NCBI GenBank assembly: GCA_030374765.1
Contig: JARGXX010000002.1
Span: forward strand, 1,302,001-1,366,000
Length of the DNA: 64,000 nucleotides
Reading direction: 5' to 3'
From: Agarophyton chilense
Lineage: Eukaryota > Rhodophyta > Florideophyceae > Gracilariales > Gracilariaceae
This document shows, in pieces, positions 11,801 through 20,515 of this stretch. Both the position numbers and the translations under genes were made by a program. Every line of letters begins with the position of its first letter. Position 1 is the stretch's first letter. The notes below the pieces were generated by a model. The model was not told the origin of the DNA. It searched no databases and worked only from the letters and a program-made list of their open reading frames with translations.

Positions 11801-12020
11801 TCCGCCGGCTGTTGAAAACAATGAAGGGCGCACTATGGATGAGTTTATTTATCAGGGTGTTGAGTCTTTGGGTCAAGCTGATGCGCCGGAAGGAAAAAGT
11901 GCGCCCACCACGACGAGTCCGCCGGCTGTTGAATCGAGAGAAGATAGCTCCGCGGATGACACACACAGAATTGGGCTTGTACATGACTCTGTTGAGGGAG
12001 AGAACATATTGGGAGCTTAA
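5883..12020 (+). CDS. Giant coiled-coil protein with acidic repeat-rich tail (2,045 aa)
   Basis: The start is the ATG at 5883 in a CACCATGTC context; the frame opens slightly upstream but has no better start. Residues about 15-690 are continuous heptad-like coiled coil rich in Leu, Glu, Lys, Arg, Gln and Ala, reminiscent of Tpr/Mlp, golgin or kinesin-tail rods. Residues about 700-1,990 are Glu/Asp/Ser/Thr-rich and probably disordered. Within them a degenerate unit of about 50-57 residues recurs at about 1,080-1,360, with motifs such as 'ATEPVE', 'EAGFQDE' and 'LGFEDETP'. The C-terminus carries an almost exact 38-residue duplication. There is no membrane segment, motor or named domain, so the role is unknown; a scaffold or tether is the most that the architecture suggests. 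There is no intron in 6.1 kb. Confidence 0.8.
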   Translation: MSTDQPSVPVAQPAANKLQLENQSLKRRLVQYAATLDKLTTHAKREIDQSTRARDEALSRAADASALRQKLSTMTLSLTSAESARDNAAAARARAEARVEQLQATLASLQHRLDDARYDDAHVASMREELASLQKELPNLRRLREQEAARAETLNGQLEAEKQKSASYDSMILRVQQVQTENSQLAADRDASQMALSNIRRSESSLTRERNDIVAKLRGAQDVNDMLRQQMDQLQDRVRLLEQRLKDAEATELRRDKDTANAKRSAEDSVAALRTELDSALKELGDRNTQLEELTEKHDRSIDAECALAERESMRGSITQLQVELDQSTEMLTRAAIDALGDKAKIRKLEDAISKLRNELEAERKEKGAFETKIDHLTQQIAALEGELDQIRTLKRELANECHKYQLQIHERDSVVASKNRALEDLDTDRNDRASQIERLKLELSNAKNALAKKESDLVKITTEHEEMCSMLKSTNRDLDGKHGEVSTIRKELAATNEQISKLTQERDHLKLNVTELRAATRQVEELSTLINSKDEELASMKRWCTTIKAEAGESVREKKRLSDMLSDVSGDLKRANHELELLRNMRQEQEMLALRISQIGETSSRELNDMRKSQSEQAEVLAKSTVEAYQGRLVEMQKSARHEIAETVTSQLRDDIMPHLMRAVDSKARNLVHALAKHVESFTVEDAVSSDHFKNYAPPQPSVKVEVNRAASVEQSAENGVPSTGSRSVSRSGASVPKYADRSVLHQSTTESPSISLANATQGEYTEADTTAEPSAITSDRSIEAAQGYTEPSSVPTATSSARGVPSETAEFHSEDVDVTGDIDPVAIHNRLTETYKELLGGRTDLDFEAFQSVSEVVEHSVTVRQTTAMSVETSTQEGSQQVVGEASKMNEVAVETHETTSAGVDAPPSKSEEELEIVQSYILEEDGIDESLEEGEEETEESQPENEVDEAKKGFGADEAEVFQDALGDVVRPVASTDREVNTTVETNHQEEDEVAEQTTSSMPEEATRELAFEQPQTADKETEGESVAQNETERKPQRTSTAESAPFRAVPTETVDTASADAPEDEEAETAASEPTEDTHDTPLADEPEAGFQDESPGAAEQTEVLDDDAGVRQTDKDFDAPTTEPLGEINADSGVPEAELGFEDETPMPEEAKDLEAQTILGTQDEASEPTEPEEGLTGDGENQEMDSEAHTPVAESVEETHVTPRASGLVVGSEDEPPEMINREEGVEIEGEVEEGVNVPITEPIQGTLVVDDAEAGFQEEPSQPVELEEGPGEDDEGEIHQTDRSFDVPATETVEEEHVSPPVADATLGLQDDTPEPDELAESHNDEEGVQSHEDVDIPATEPVEREVGNTIEAADSEEEHQELIQDDLPQEAEDSDEVFRDAYGDIERTEEDAPVEIGGEIEHQESGDRVIQRTSSGEGKPASEGQIENIEEYDAEDFENVPDAPLHDYDGNNEDPMQVADDDEFSHEIRAPGFGEGGRDAEGVGDVRTVYDHDPAQEQAIEHIPEESYSGLSTDAVEGSTIDKTDDVEGHEQPRALDLSASVVDTSKKTTTTTETERPTVDEEAVESIVDSEVSTKAKEDGAITERAEVQEEASGTIEESVSDFKPLEVSQSAKVDEESTQDSRLDLSSGYEETVLAAEKNVSSNIGAESQEEATLSGKPVTSLSEDEFISPKDETLAIDVPEGVADRGNDADLRDLEDQEPSAEVGDTDVARGAEFEGAENPFEGEEEENIEEVDATREDYGADVDLETEPPVMAFATLNVIEEEDVLGNEEEGEGSGDEYEDAQDEVEDVDVIEGVPADLDDHSYIDDDSENIVNEDDVYGHAVVEELPDDNEGEEADASIAQGDDNDNELQEILETVSTAQNTYTEANETAPNVDQETPVETIAGDKDISEGGKHVSANVEQGASDLPSASESATLTAHEVVEKAEAVENNEGRAMDEFIYQGVESLGQADAPEGKSAPTTSPPAVENNEGRTMDEFIYQGVESLGQADAPEGKSAPTTTSPPAVESREDSSADDTHRIGLVHDSVEGENILGA
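11694..11924 (+). repeat. In-frame 114/117-bp tandem duplication within the coiled-coil gene
   Basis: The units at 11694-11807 and 11808-11924 are identical except for one G/A change (Ala to Thr) and an extra ACG codon in the second. Each encodes about 38 residues beginning 'AVENNEGR' and containing 'MDEFIYQGVESLGQADAPEG'. Such identity at synonymous positions shows a recent duplication. A third, truncated start ('AVES') follows the second unit. Confidence 0.9.
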
Positions 12021-13057
12021 GTTATGAGGAAATTCAGCTCTATATGATATACAAGTAGAGGATAGCGCGACAAAAATAAACCCAGCCTTTAGAATGCGTG
12101 TAGTTCCAAACCTCTCTGTTTTTGAGAAGACAATCGTATTGTAATCGCGGAGTGAAATGTTGTCGTCGCTCGGGAAGGACTGGTAGACAAATTGTGAAGA
12201 TGCAGCGTTGTGAAGTAAAATCGTAATTCAAGTCAAACGAGAGCAACGGTTGTAAATGAGGAAAGTGTCTGACCCAAGAACTACTCTCCAAGGGATCTTT
12301 AAAGCTAGGGCGAATGCAGCAATTGGCTAACCCCATCAACGGAAGAAGTTGTTGGTGGTAGCTCGTCTGGGAATGATACCCCTGGAACTGCATAGGCCCA
12401 TCGCTGTCGACGTTTCCGAGAGGATGTTTCGCTTACATCAACAACCTCGAGTAGTTAGAATAGGGGGTTGTTCTTTGAACGCTCTGTTTCAATCGTTGCT
12501 TGACCAGCTTGTCGAGAACTTTATAAGAAAATCGGAACACATAACCGCGCATACGTGACAACTGCTTAATATTGTGGTGCATTTCACATTCGCTGCGATG
12601 GCCATACCTTGACGATATGAACTACAGGTATCTAGGTCGAGGTCAGCAATCAAGGTTTTTGGCCTCACAAACAGTTCGATGGCTGACTGTCCGCCAACAG
12701 ATACCCACGCCCATTGAAACGTTGGTTGTGCAACTGCAAGTCTTCTAAGATGGCAGGAAGAGAGGAGAAGATTGGCAAAAAATGTCCTATTTTGAGAATC
12801 AAGCCTCATTGTCTCGAATGCACGTTGCCAACTGCGGGCACAACGGAACGAATCCTGGCCACGTCAACATACTTTACATATGCAGCAGACTGGTTGAGCC
12901 TTAACCGCTCAAGTCTCTCATGAACAGGAAAGGCAAGAGTCAGTGAAGAGACTGAGGGGGTATTCAAAGGGAAGAAAGGCCGTGCTGAAGTTATTTCGTT
13001 CTTCAGTTTTTTGCGCAAAGTGTCATTCTTTCAAAGGTTGGGACAATTAATTTCGTT
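12021..13057. other. Intergenic region, about 1 kb, no confirmed gene
   Basis: This lies between two plus-strand genes. Minus-strand frames at 12040-12393, 12489-12809 and 12806-13018 are partly open. The one ending at 12489 has an ATG at 12809, but none shows a recognisable domain and no splice model joins them convincingly. I see no RNA gene. Confidence 0.4.
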
Positions 13058-13852
13058 ATGGGATGCTTCGAATCAAAGGAGCAAGTTCCTGGACAATCTT
13101 ACGAACATGTGAAACCGAACCGGTCTTTGAAGCCCTTGCACTCGACCCAAAGTCCACTAGAGCAGCCGGAGCAAGTGTACCAATGTTTGCCACAAAAGAA
13201 GGAAGATGAGTCCATAATCGTTGCCGTTCCTCGTCCTGAAATATGCATCGGCGAAAGAGAACGGGCTGAGCTGAAAGTGAAGAACATGCGGGATAAACTG
13301 ATGACAAATATATCGCTATCAGAAGAGGTGATGCGACAGGATGCGCTGCTCGCTCTACGAATGAGGAAAGAAGGAAAACAAGCTTCAGCAAGAGTTCTTT
13401 TGCGAAAACGGAAGCTTGCTCAAGATAGAATTGTGAAATCCGAGACGATGCTGAAACAAGTCATGGGAATGATCGATACTTTGGACACAGCAAAAGACAA
13501 CACCAAGTTTGTGGAGGCATTGGAGCAGGGAACGGCTGCGATCAATGAGATTACGAAGGACCTGAGCGCTGAACGGGTGCACAATGCATTGGCTGATAAT
13601 AATGAGGCCGTGGAATATGTGAACTACATTGGGAAGATTATAGAAGAGGAGGCTGGTACTATGACTGATGAGCAAGTTCAAGATGAACTTGATGTGCTTG
13701 CGAAGGAGTTTGATATGCCAAGCAAGGAAGCCAGCCATGTAGATGCAGAGCAAAAGATGTTGGATATTCCTACCCAACAGCCAGAGCCTCCTCAACCACA
13801 AACGGTGGAGTACGGAAACAAGAGCGACGACATGGACGCAGTTGCTGTATGA
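13058..13852 (+). CDS. ESCRT-III subunit CHMP6/Vps20-like
   Basis: The protein is 264 residues, starting ATG GGA TGC at 13058. The N-terminus 'MGCFESK' fits the N-myristoylation rule (Gly2, Ser6) used by Vps20/CHMP6 to bind endosomal membrane. Residues about 65-200 form the basic then acidic helical Snf7 core: 'LRMRKEGKQASARVLLRKRK' is the basic alpha1-alpha2 hairpin, and 'EEVMRQDALLAL' precedes it. The acidic C-terminal half ('MTDEQVQDELDVLAKEF') resembles the autoinhibitory helices. In known systems this subunit links ESCRT-II to Snf7 polymerisation during multivesicular body formation. The extended N-terminus (about 50 residues before the core) and the Pro/Gln-rich tail make it longer than the usual ~200 residues. 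It is uninterrupted by introns. Confidence 0.85.
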   Translation: MGCFESKEQVPGQSYEHVKPNRSLKPLHSTQSPLEQPEQVYQCLPQKKEDESIIVAVPRPEICIGERERAELKVKNMRDKLMTNISLSEEVMRQDALLALRMRKEGKQASARVLLRKRKLAQDRIVKSETMLKQVMGMIDTLDTAKDNTKFVEALEQGTAAINEITKDLSAERVHNALADNNEAVEYVNYIGKIIEEEAGTMTDEQVQDELDVLAKEFDMPSKEASHVDAEQKMLDIPTQQPEPPQPQTVEYGNKSDDMDAVAV

Positions 13853-14145
13853 AATGAGAAGTTTGGATGTTGGGAGACTTGGGGTAGTTTTCCCTTTTTT
13901 TTCGAAGGTGAACAGTTCCACAAGCTTGGTAGGTTAGGTGTCGCTGTGCATCAGTGTTCTGGAAACTGTGTTTGGTTGAGCAGATTGTGAACTCGTTAGA
14001 TTGGTGTGTGTGGAATGGAAGATAGACAAGGCAAAACGTGTTGTACACTTGGGAACAATGATGAGAGGCAGGACACAAGGACTTGCGAGCGTGGAGCGAC
14101 AACAAATGAGTTTGTGTGGAATGTTTACGGTAGTGATCACACAGA

Positions 14146-14911
14146 TTAGTTCTTTTTCTTAGTTGTAGAGCGATGGACGACGCGTTGCAAGAAGATGCTA
14201 AAACAATACGGAGCGACGCAGAACAGGAAGAAAGCAAGAGCATACAAAGACAACTCCATTGTATGCTTATCGGTACGACGCTTATATGACAAGAGATCCT
14301 CAACACGCAAGGAATCGTCGACGGCCAGCTTGGTGACTCGCTGTTTGCCGTCATCGGTGTATGACACACTGGCCGGCGAAACGAAAAGCTCCCCAGCGCG
14401 CAGGGGCGCAACAATGAGCTGATGCGTTTGCGATTCGCCCGGAGCAATAGAAGACCAGGCACCTCTAGCGACGGCGCCAAAGGTGTGGAAGCGAGAGGCT
14501 GGAAAGGAGAGATCCTTGAGCGCGACCTGCTGGGCAAGACTGCATCGCGGCACGAAATCACACCAAATGGAAGGGGAACGAATGGGAGAAGTAAGGTGAG
14601 TAATGAGGATGATGAAAGAAGGGCGGCAATGAGAAGGAGACGTACCTCAGACCGACGTTATGCACGTGGTAGGTGATGGAGACGTTTCGCGACGCCACGA
14701 GGTCGCCGTCCATGTCGCGATGAAGCGCGAGCAGCGCGCGCGACGGCGCCTGGTGGTCGGCGTGCGTCAGCGTCAGCAGCAGGGCGACCAGGAGGGCGCC
14801 CAGCGCCAGGCGCGCACACAGCGGGTGGATCGCGCGCGTCATCGTCACGAAGACGCTCGACAATTGCCGTTCGCGTTCAGCTGCACTGCCGTTTCCATTC
14901 ACCATCTTCAT
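14146..14911 (-). CDS. Translocon-associated protein subunit beta (TRAP-beta/SSR2-like), one intron
   Basis: There are two exons on the minus strand, 14911-14646 and 14539-14146, joined across a 106-nt GTACGT...GATGCAG intron. The phase-2 junction matches on both sides, giving 219 residues from the ATG at 14911, or 196 from the ATG at 14842, which gives a cleaner signal peptide ('LALGALLVALLLTLTHA'). A lumenal beta-sandwich part follows ('NVSITYHVHNVG', then 'GAWSSIAPGESQTHQLIVAP' and 'GELFVSPASVSY'). Near the C-terminus there is one membrane helix ('LYALAFFLFCVAPYCFSIFL') and a basic cytosolic tail ending KKKN. TRAP-beta sits beside the Sec61 channel in the ER. The gene is divergent from the RBM26/27-like gene. 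Confidence 0.8.
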
Positions 14912-15290
14912 TTCATCAACACGCTTCGATCAATCCATTGCCACAGCCGAAAACTATTTGTCGTGGCAGCGTGGCAGCGTGGCAGCCGGAAGCCTCTCCA
15001 GACTGGACCAAGTAATGAAACAAACAAAAAAACGATGGAATGTGCAAATTGCGCGCGCTGGTTTGGAGCAAACCACCCCCCCCCCCTCCCCTGCGCGCCA
15101 CACCTCTACATGTACATAGGAACGCCAACTCTCTCGCTCCTTCACCGCCCGCCTCTTCGACCGCACCGTCTGCACCAAGTGCCCGCGTCTGCACCGTTTG
15201 CATCTCTCCCCCCGCGTGCCCCCCGCCTTCTTCCCCGCGCTCTCCCCTCTCCGCCCGCCCTAGCTTGTCGCCCTCTCAACGTTGCTCGCC
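14912..15290. promoter_or_regulatory. Bidirectional promoter interval between TRAP-beta and RBM26/27-like genes
   Basis: This interval of 379 bp separates two divergent start codons. It has a short direct repeat GTGGCAGC at 14961-14985 and a C9 run at about 15077. The half facing the plus-strand gene becomes strongly pyrimidine-rich. No ORF is convincing. Confidence 0.45.
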
Positions 15291-17489
15291 ATGGCCACCT
15301 CTGCACGCGCTTGGTCCGTTGCCAAGCTCAAAGAGCTCAACTTTGAAGGCGATGCCGAGGCTCTTGGCCAGTACATTGATGCCGTCATCGAAAACAATCG
15401 CGAGGCCGAGAACGGAGACCCGGACCTTCTCCGCGCCCAGGTCACGCGCGACCTCGATGACTTTCTGGCAGATTCGGCAGCCGCCGCTTTTGTAGACGCT
15501 CTCATGCGACACCTCTCCCCGCCCGCACCTGCTTCCCCGCCAGCCCCTGCTGCCCCACCTGCCCGCGCCCCTGCCTCCGCCAACGGCGCTCCGCCCCCGC
15601 CTAACCACCCGTCGCACGCGCGCCCATCGCACGTCGACGACAAGTTGCGCCAGCCTCTGTCTGAGACCCGTCGCCGCTCGCCGCGCAGAGATCGCCCCGA
15701 GCCCGAGCGACAGGACGCCGCTCAACGTCGCTCTGACCGTCAGGAGCGACGCCCCTCCAGACAGACCGTCATGCAGCGCTTGGGCGACCGTGCTGAAGAT
15801 CCGAGGGAGCAACATAAGCGTCAACGCGCGAGAGATCCCAAGCCATTGCGCGATCCGCGCGACACGCGCCAACAGCCCCGTCTTGCACGCGATCGTGATT
15901 CTGACCGTGAACGCGATCGACCCAATGTCGCCTCGCGTGCCCCGCGTTCCACCTCGGGCGATGTGTGGGATCGACTGGGTTCGCGAAACGTCAAAAGACC
16001 GCGGGAAGAACCTATGGACATGCGTGACCGCCGCGAAGCTGATGAACGCGATGCAAAGCATAGGCGTGGACCGGACGGTGGCCGACGTAGAAGTGACAGC
16101 TTTGATCGTCAGCGTATGCCTAACGACCGACTGCGACGCGATGATCGTGCTCCGCGTATCACCACACCTCCTTACGATCAGAACGGAAAGGCACCGCCGC
16201 CTTGGCCGCCAAACCTTGTCGGGCCAATGAGCTTGATGCCTCCGCCGTTCCCCGGCATGCTCCCGCCTGTGCCGCCTTTACTGCCGAACATGGGCGGCGG
16301 CGGGAGAGGGCGCGGTGGGTATCGAGCGCGTGATCACGGCAGGCCTTTACCGCAAAATGGCGTCAGCAACCCTGCAAACTCAAAGTACAAACATTTCATT
16401 CTTATTGCAATGCATATCCCTGACGATAAGATGATGATTGGACCCATCTACGCGTTTTTCCAACGGTTTGGGATCCTGAGGGATGTGCAACGGTTCCTCC
16501 CTGACAAGGCGTTCATATTGTTTGACCGACGTGAATCTGCCCAGCATGCGTTGTCATCGGTGGATGCTGTAATGGGCAACCGTCACATTCGACTTCGATG
16601 GGCGAGAGAATCTGACTTTGCTGAAGCGGGGCTGCGCTTGACGGATGATGGTACATTAGTTGAAGAAGAACAAGCTAAGAAGCATAGTCGTGAAGAAGAA
16701 GAAAAGGCGCCACTAACCCCGACAAAGGTGGAAGTTAGGGCTACGCCCCCGGATCACAGAGCTCGCTATGACATGGAAAAGGAAAAGAAAATTAGGCAAG
16801 CAGCTGAAGAGAAGGAACGAAAGATGAAGGAGGCTGAGGAGGATCTTCGCCGCAAGAAGGAGCAGATAGCAGAATTGCGAAAGCAACAAGATGAACGTAT
16901 TGCAGAACTCAAAGCACGAAAGCAGCAGCTTTTGGCTCGCCAACATGAAATCTTCGCCAAGATACCATGCGCGAACGACAAGGAGAAGCTTAAGATGAAG
17001 AACGAGTTGGTTGCAATCCAGGAAGAAACCTTGGGGGTGCAAAAGGAACTGAAGCCAAAGCCCTTGATAGCACCCAAAGCAGAGGCAATGAAGCGATTTG
17101 CACCGGCTTCCAGTGTGTACAGAGTGGATAACCGTCCAAAGCAGGTACTCGTTAGAGGTGCCAAAGATGATGTGGTACCCGACAGCGCTGCATCGGCGTT
17201 CCATGACACAGAACGTGCAAAGCAATTTGGTAAGAACGAGTGGCTCTTGACGTTTCTGAGCAGACGGGCAGCCGAATCTGCCATTCGGGCGCAGAAGGTG
17301 CTGAAGAGATGTTTTGGAAATGAGGCTTCTGCGGCGATTGTCAGCTCAGCGATGCTCGAAACGATCAGACAGAGCAATGAGGTTCACACGAACACAGCAG
17401 CTCATTCCTCACCTCCTGACGTGAAAGCGGACGTGAGCATGATGGACGACAATGTGAAACCCCGTAGTGCTTCTGCTGTCGCAGAATGA
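15291..17489 (+). CDS. RBM26/RBM27-like RNA-binding protein (PWI-like, RRM, coiled coil)
   Basis: The protein is 732 residues from the ATG at 15291 (context GCCATGG). Residues about 5-80 form a PWI-like helical domain ('LKELNFEGDAEALGQYIDAV'). Residues about 110-290 are dense in Arg, Asp and Pro, typical of RNA-processing proteins, and 300-345 are Pro- then Gly-rich. Residues about 360-440 form an RRM ('HFILIAMHIPDDK', 'FGILRDVQRFLPDKAFILFD'). A charged coiled coil lies at about 490-600. A second degenerate RRM-like segment at about 615-700 begins 'NRPKQVLVRGA'. This order matches RBM26/27, known in animals and fungi as partners of nuclear RNA decay/polyadenylation complexes. I see no CCCH zinc finger, which animal homologues have. 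The assignment rests on domain order. Confidence 0.75.
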   Translation: MATSARAWSVAKLKELNFEGDAEALGQYIDAVIENNREAENGDPDLLRAQVTRDLDDFLADSAAAAFVDALMRHLSPPAPASPPAPAAPPARAPASANGAPPPPNHPSHARPSHVDDKLRQPLSETRRRSPRRDRPEPERQDAAQRRSDRQERRPSRQTVMQRLGDRAEDPREQHKRQRARDPKPLRDPRDTRQQPRLARDRDSDRERDRPNVASRAPRSTSGDVWDRLGSRNVKRPREEPMDMRDRREADERDAKHRRGPDGGRRRSDSFDRQRMPNDRLRRDDRAPRITTPPYDQNGKAPPPWPPNLVGPMSLMPPPFPGMLPPVPPLLPNMGGGGRGRGGYRARDHGRPLPQNGVSNPANSKYKHFILIAMHIPDDKMMIGPIYAFFQRFGILRDVQRFLPDKAFILFDRRESAQHALSSVDAVMGNRHIRLRWARESDFAEAGLRLTDDGTLVEEEQAKKHSREEEEKAPLTPTKVEVRATPPDHRARYDMEKEKKIRQAAEEKERKMKEAEEDLRRKKEQIAELRKQQDERIAELKARKQQLLARQHEIFAKIPCANDKEKLKMKNELVAIQEETLGVQKELKPKPLIAPKAEAMKRFAPASSVYRVDNRPKQVLVRGAKDDVVPDSAASAFHDTERAKQFGKNEWLLTFLSRRAAESAIRAQKVLKRCFGNEASAAIVSSAMLETIRQSNEVHTNTAAHSSPPDVKADVSMMDDNVKPRSASAVAE

Positions 17490-17614
17490 GTGTTGTTAGA
17501 ATAAAGAGGCGGTATGCGGATGGTAGAGGAGATAAGATAAGATTCAAGAGGAGGTCACAATCATGAGGAAGAGTTGGGGTTTGATTTCAAATATTCTTTG
17601 CTTTATGATGTTCT

Positions 17615-18070
17615 CTAGTTTCGTCGTGTGAGAACAGCAGCGATATCTACATCTCCCAGCGTAGCCCATTCCTTTGCACTTTTCAAAGTGGACGTACGAC
17701 GGTAACCCTTTACCCTTCGTAGCACTGCTGATATTTTTTTCTGACACTCTTCCGCTTCGTCACGAGCTCCGCGCAAAGGTACAGTAGTGTGCTCTGCAAC
17801 ACGTGCAGGTCCACCAGCCAAAGCCTGTGGTGCAACCAATCCGGTGGATACAGAGTTGCTTTCCCCGGTTTCCATCCCGCAATGAATTGCAGATGTTCTC
17901 CTGATCTCCAAACCGATGACAATCTCTCTCTCCAAGTCGCCATTGGATTGTAATATCTTTATTGATAATTATGCAGTCAGCACGTGTGGTTTGCAGCATT
18001 GAAAGACCCCGTGGGAATACATACCTCTGCAACTATAGGTCTATGGCATAGTGATGGAGAACGGTTGGGC
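17615..18070 (-). CDS. Possible terminal exons of an unrecognised minus-strand gene
   Basis: The last exon would be 17929-17615, ending in a TAA. It codes for about 105 residues with a hydrophilic, Arg/Ala/Glu-rich C-terminus ('AEECQKKISAVLRRVKGYRR'). Upstream, a GTATGT donor at 18024 and an AG at 17930 define a 95-nt intron. The preceding 45-nt exon (18070-18026) is open only in the frame that matches phase 0 and starts after a TTTTTTAG acceptor. Further upstream minus frames read like protein (for example 'KISVIDCEGKSATVF' near 18430) but I could not join them. No domain is recognised, and it overlaps the start of the alternative plus-strand model at 18054. Confidence 0.35.
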
Positions 18071-18651
18071 TAAAAAACGTGAGTCTGGTGGTTTAGCCTC
18101 TAGAGAACCCACCGGTTGCATTGATGGGTTACTATCTTGCAATCTGGTGGGAAAATTCCGAGGAAAAGCATCTGCTTCCAATCCTGACGAAGATGAACAA
18201 TCCCGGCTTGCAATTCTGGGATTGTCATCAGATGGTAATCAAATCGATTGCAACACACCCCTGTTCAGAGCACACTCGCCGTTTGGCGCAACAGTCGGTT
18301 TAGTTGAAAATCTTGAAAAACTGAAGCCGCGTAGTCGAACGAGTGATTTGTGGGAGGTACGGCAAGCCTCTCAGAAGAGAGACGTTGTATATATCTAATG
18401 TTCCATTAATCTCTTTGTTCGATGCAAACACCGTAGCGCTTTTTCCTTCACAGTCAATAACAGATATCTTGACACGGGAAATTGTGCGGGGCCAAACATG
18501 TGGTCGTCATCATCAAACGATATCTTTTGCTTTGATGAACATGAACCCTTGGTGGGGCAAGACTAAGGTAAACCATCCAGAGCATTGGCGTGGTTTGTGG
18601 CTATTCAGCGGGAGGAGCTCTTCCCACCAAGACACGTTTGTAGAAGGATAG
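18054..18651 (+). CDS. Alternative: possible two-exon plus-strand gene of unknown function
   Basis: An ATG at 18054 opens 101 codons to a donor-like GAG|GTACGG at 18357. A TTTTCCTTCACAG acceptor at 18453 joins phase 0 to a frame open to a TAG at 18651, giving about 167 residues. The product is polar, with 'NPDEDEQSRLAILGLSSDG' and a Trp/His-rich end. It overlaps the minus-strand exons described for 17615-18070, so at most one of the two models is right. No domain is recognised. Confidence 0.3.
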
Positions 18652-20515
18652 CGGAACACTCGAATCGCTTCCTTCCAGACCAGCACGTTTTTGAACGTAT
18701 TGTGAAATACCAATTACTTTTAACCTTGAGCCTTTTCGGCGAAGAATGGTGGAGGGGATGATGATAGATGTGAAAGTTGGAAAGAGTGACAGAGGAGGCG
18801 ATAAACATTGGCAACGACCTGTTCAAGTGACTAAAGAACCTCTTCCTTTCTTTTTTTCCCCATAGAGCAACTTCGTGAGCTATATTGATGCGAGAAGTCG
18901 TTTCTTAAACTCGTCCCAACGGTCAGCGCGCTGACTGTATTTAAAGTCGAGTTGGTGATCGTTCAGCTAGCCGATAGCCGTCGCGGGTCACGGAGGTATG
19001 TGGGTACAAGACCTCTCCGGCTGTGCACGAAAGCAGTAGGACACGGACCGATCACTGGAAGACGATCCGACTGTTGTTTTCTGGAGTTTCTTCCCCTTCA
19101 TGGAGTGAATTCCTGCGGAGGCAACCTAGTCCGGGTTTTTGCAGGGGCTTCCTCAAAGATTCTATCGCGTGCTTACATGGGGAGAACAATGTGAAGCGAC
19201 CGGCAGTTCTTTTGTTTGGTCTTGCCGACGATATGAGGGCCACTTGGAATGTTCTCATGACCTCTTTCTTGTGCGGGAAAATTTGGCTCAATGTAAGCGA
19301 CTGCTTATTGTGAAGTGCTCTGCCGACGGGCTCTAGAGAGAATGAGCCAAGCGGAAGATGTGAGGGATAACGAATGAAAAGATGATGAACGTTTTGTGGC
19401 GAAATGCTCACGTGCTCGAATCCCTTGAAATCGCGGTAGTTGCAAAGTGAGCGTACGCTTATAGATACTCTAGGTTTACAATTAGGTAGTGACCAAGTAC
19501 TCTTGAGAACGCATTTCAGGTCGTTTGGGGTGTGTAATGACCCCCGCGCGCCGCGGATTATAAGCGCACGTGCTCAGAAAGAAGCAAGGGCAAACGCAGA
19601 GTAAACAAATTCTTCAAGAAGAGTTGTACTCTTTTTTTTCACATCTCCGGCGGTTGCTGAGTTACGTTTTGCGCTGTGTGCCAACTTTACACTTTTAAGG
19701 CAATCGCAACATACCAGTACATGCAACGACTTTGATGCGCTTGTAAAGCCACAGTGAGCGAAGGAAAACGATTAGCACCACTCCAGGTTTGCTAGGGGCA
19801 CATAACCCTCCTACCCTTTCGCCTCTACGAAGTCGACTCGCCAAACGCAGACTGATCAACGCACATTTATTGGCAATAAACGTCGCAAGACAAAGCTATC
19901 GCCCACCTCTTTGGTTGTCGATTGAGGAAAACAAGCGATGTGCAAGAGCTGCACACGTGACAATCTTGGCTCACTCGCGCCAAGAGTTGTGCACAAGCTG
20001 GCGTGTTCCACTGGTTAACCAGGCAGCGATTGCGCACAGACCAGATGTACTTTATCCTGAGGCAGTGACGGTTTCATATCGAACCCATTCACTTGTCCAA
20101 AAAAAAAAAGAGAGGGATAAGGACAAACGTTGCTCCTTATCCGTAGGTACATATGCAGGAGGATTATTCTTGTAGCATTGTTAACAACGCCTTAGCCCGT
20201 TATGTTGTCCTTGCACGCTTCGCAAAGCCAAGTTGGTAGATACGAAGATTGCTACCTCTCTCTGATTTCACAACGTGAACGTTCTCGAGGGCAAAAAGTG
20301 AATTTTTTTTGTTGAGCGTTTTGAAGAAAAAATCTGGGGCAATCTGGATCGCACAGTTCGAAACGCTTGCTTGCGGCAATTGTGGACAAGTGAGCCGATT
20401 TGAAGGCATCAGACGTGGTTGAGTAGCGAAACTCGGGAGCAGTTGGGGGGGGAGAAGGGAAGTTGTCATCGAAGGCAGCAAGTAGCGGTGCGAGAGAGAG
20501 AGAGTAGTGGTGGTA
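18652..20515. other. About 1.9 kb with no confirmed gene
   Basis: The stretch contains several short ORFs on both strands (for example 18952-19194 plus and 19052-19411 minus). None has a good start and a recognisable protein. The longest plus frame, ending at 20175, has no ATG. A poly-A run at about 20101 and poly-T runs near 18850 and 19630 break the sequence. GA repeats sit just before the ATG at 20516 (about 20493-20505). It could hide exons of the unresolved neighbouring gene. Confidence 0.4.

Noticed and set aside
11475-11984. Minus-strand 169-codon ORF with internal repeat
   Set aside because: It is the antisense shadow of the duplicated 114-bp coding unit.
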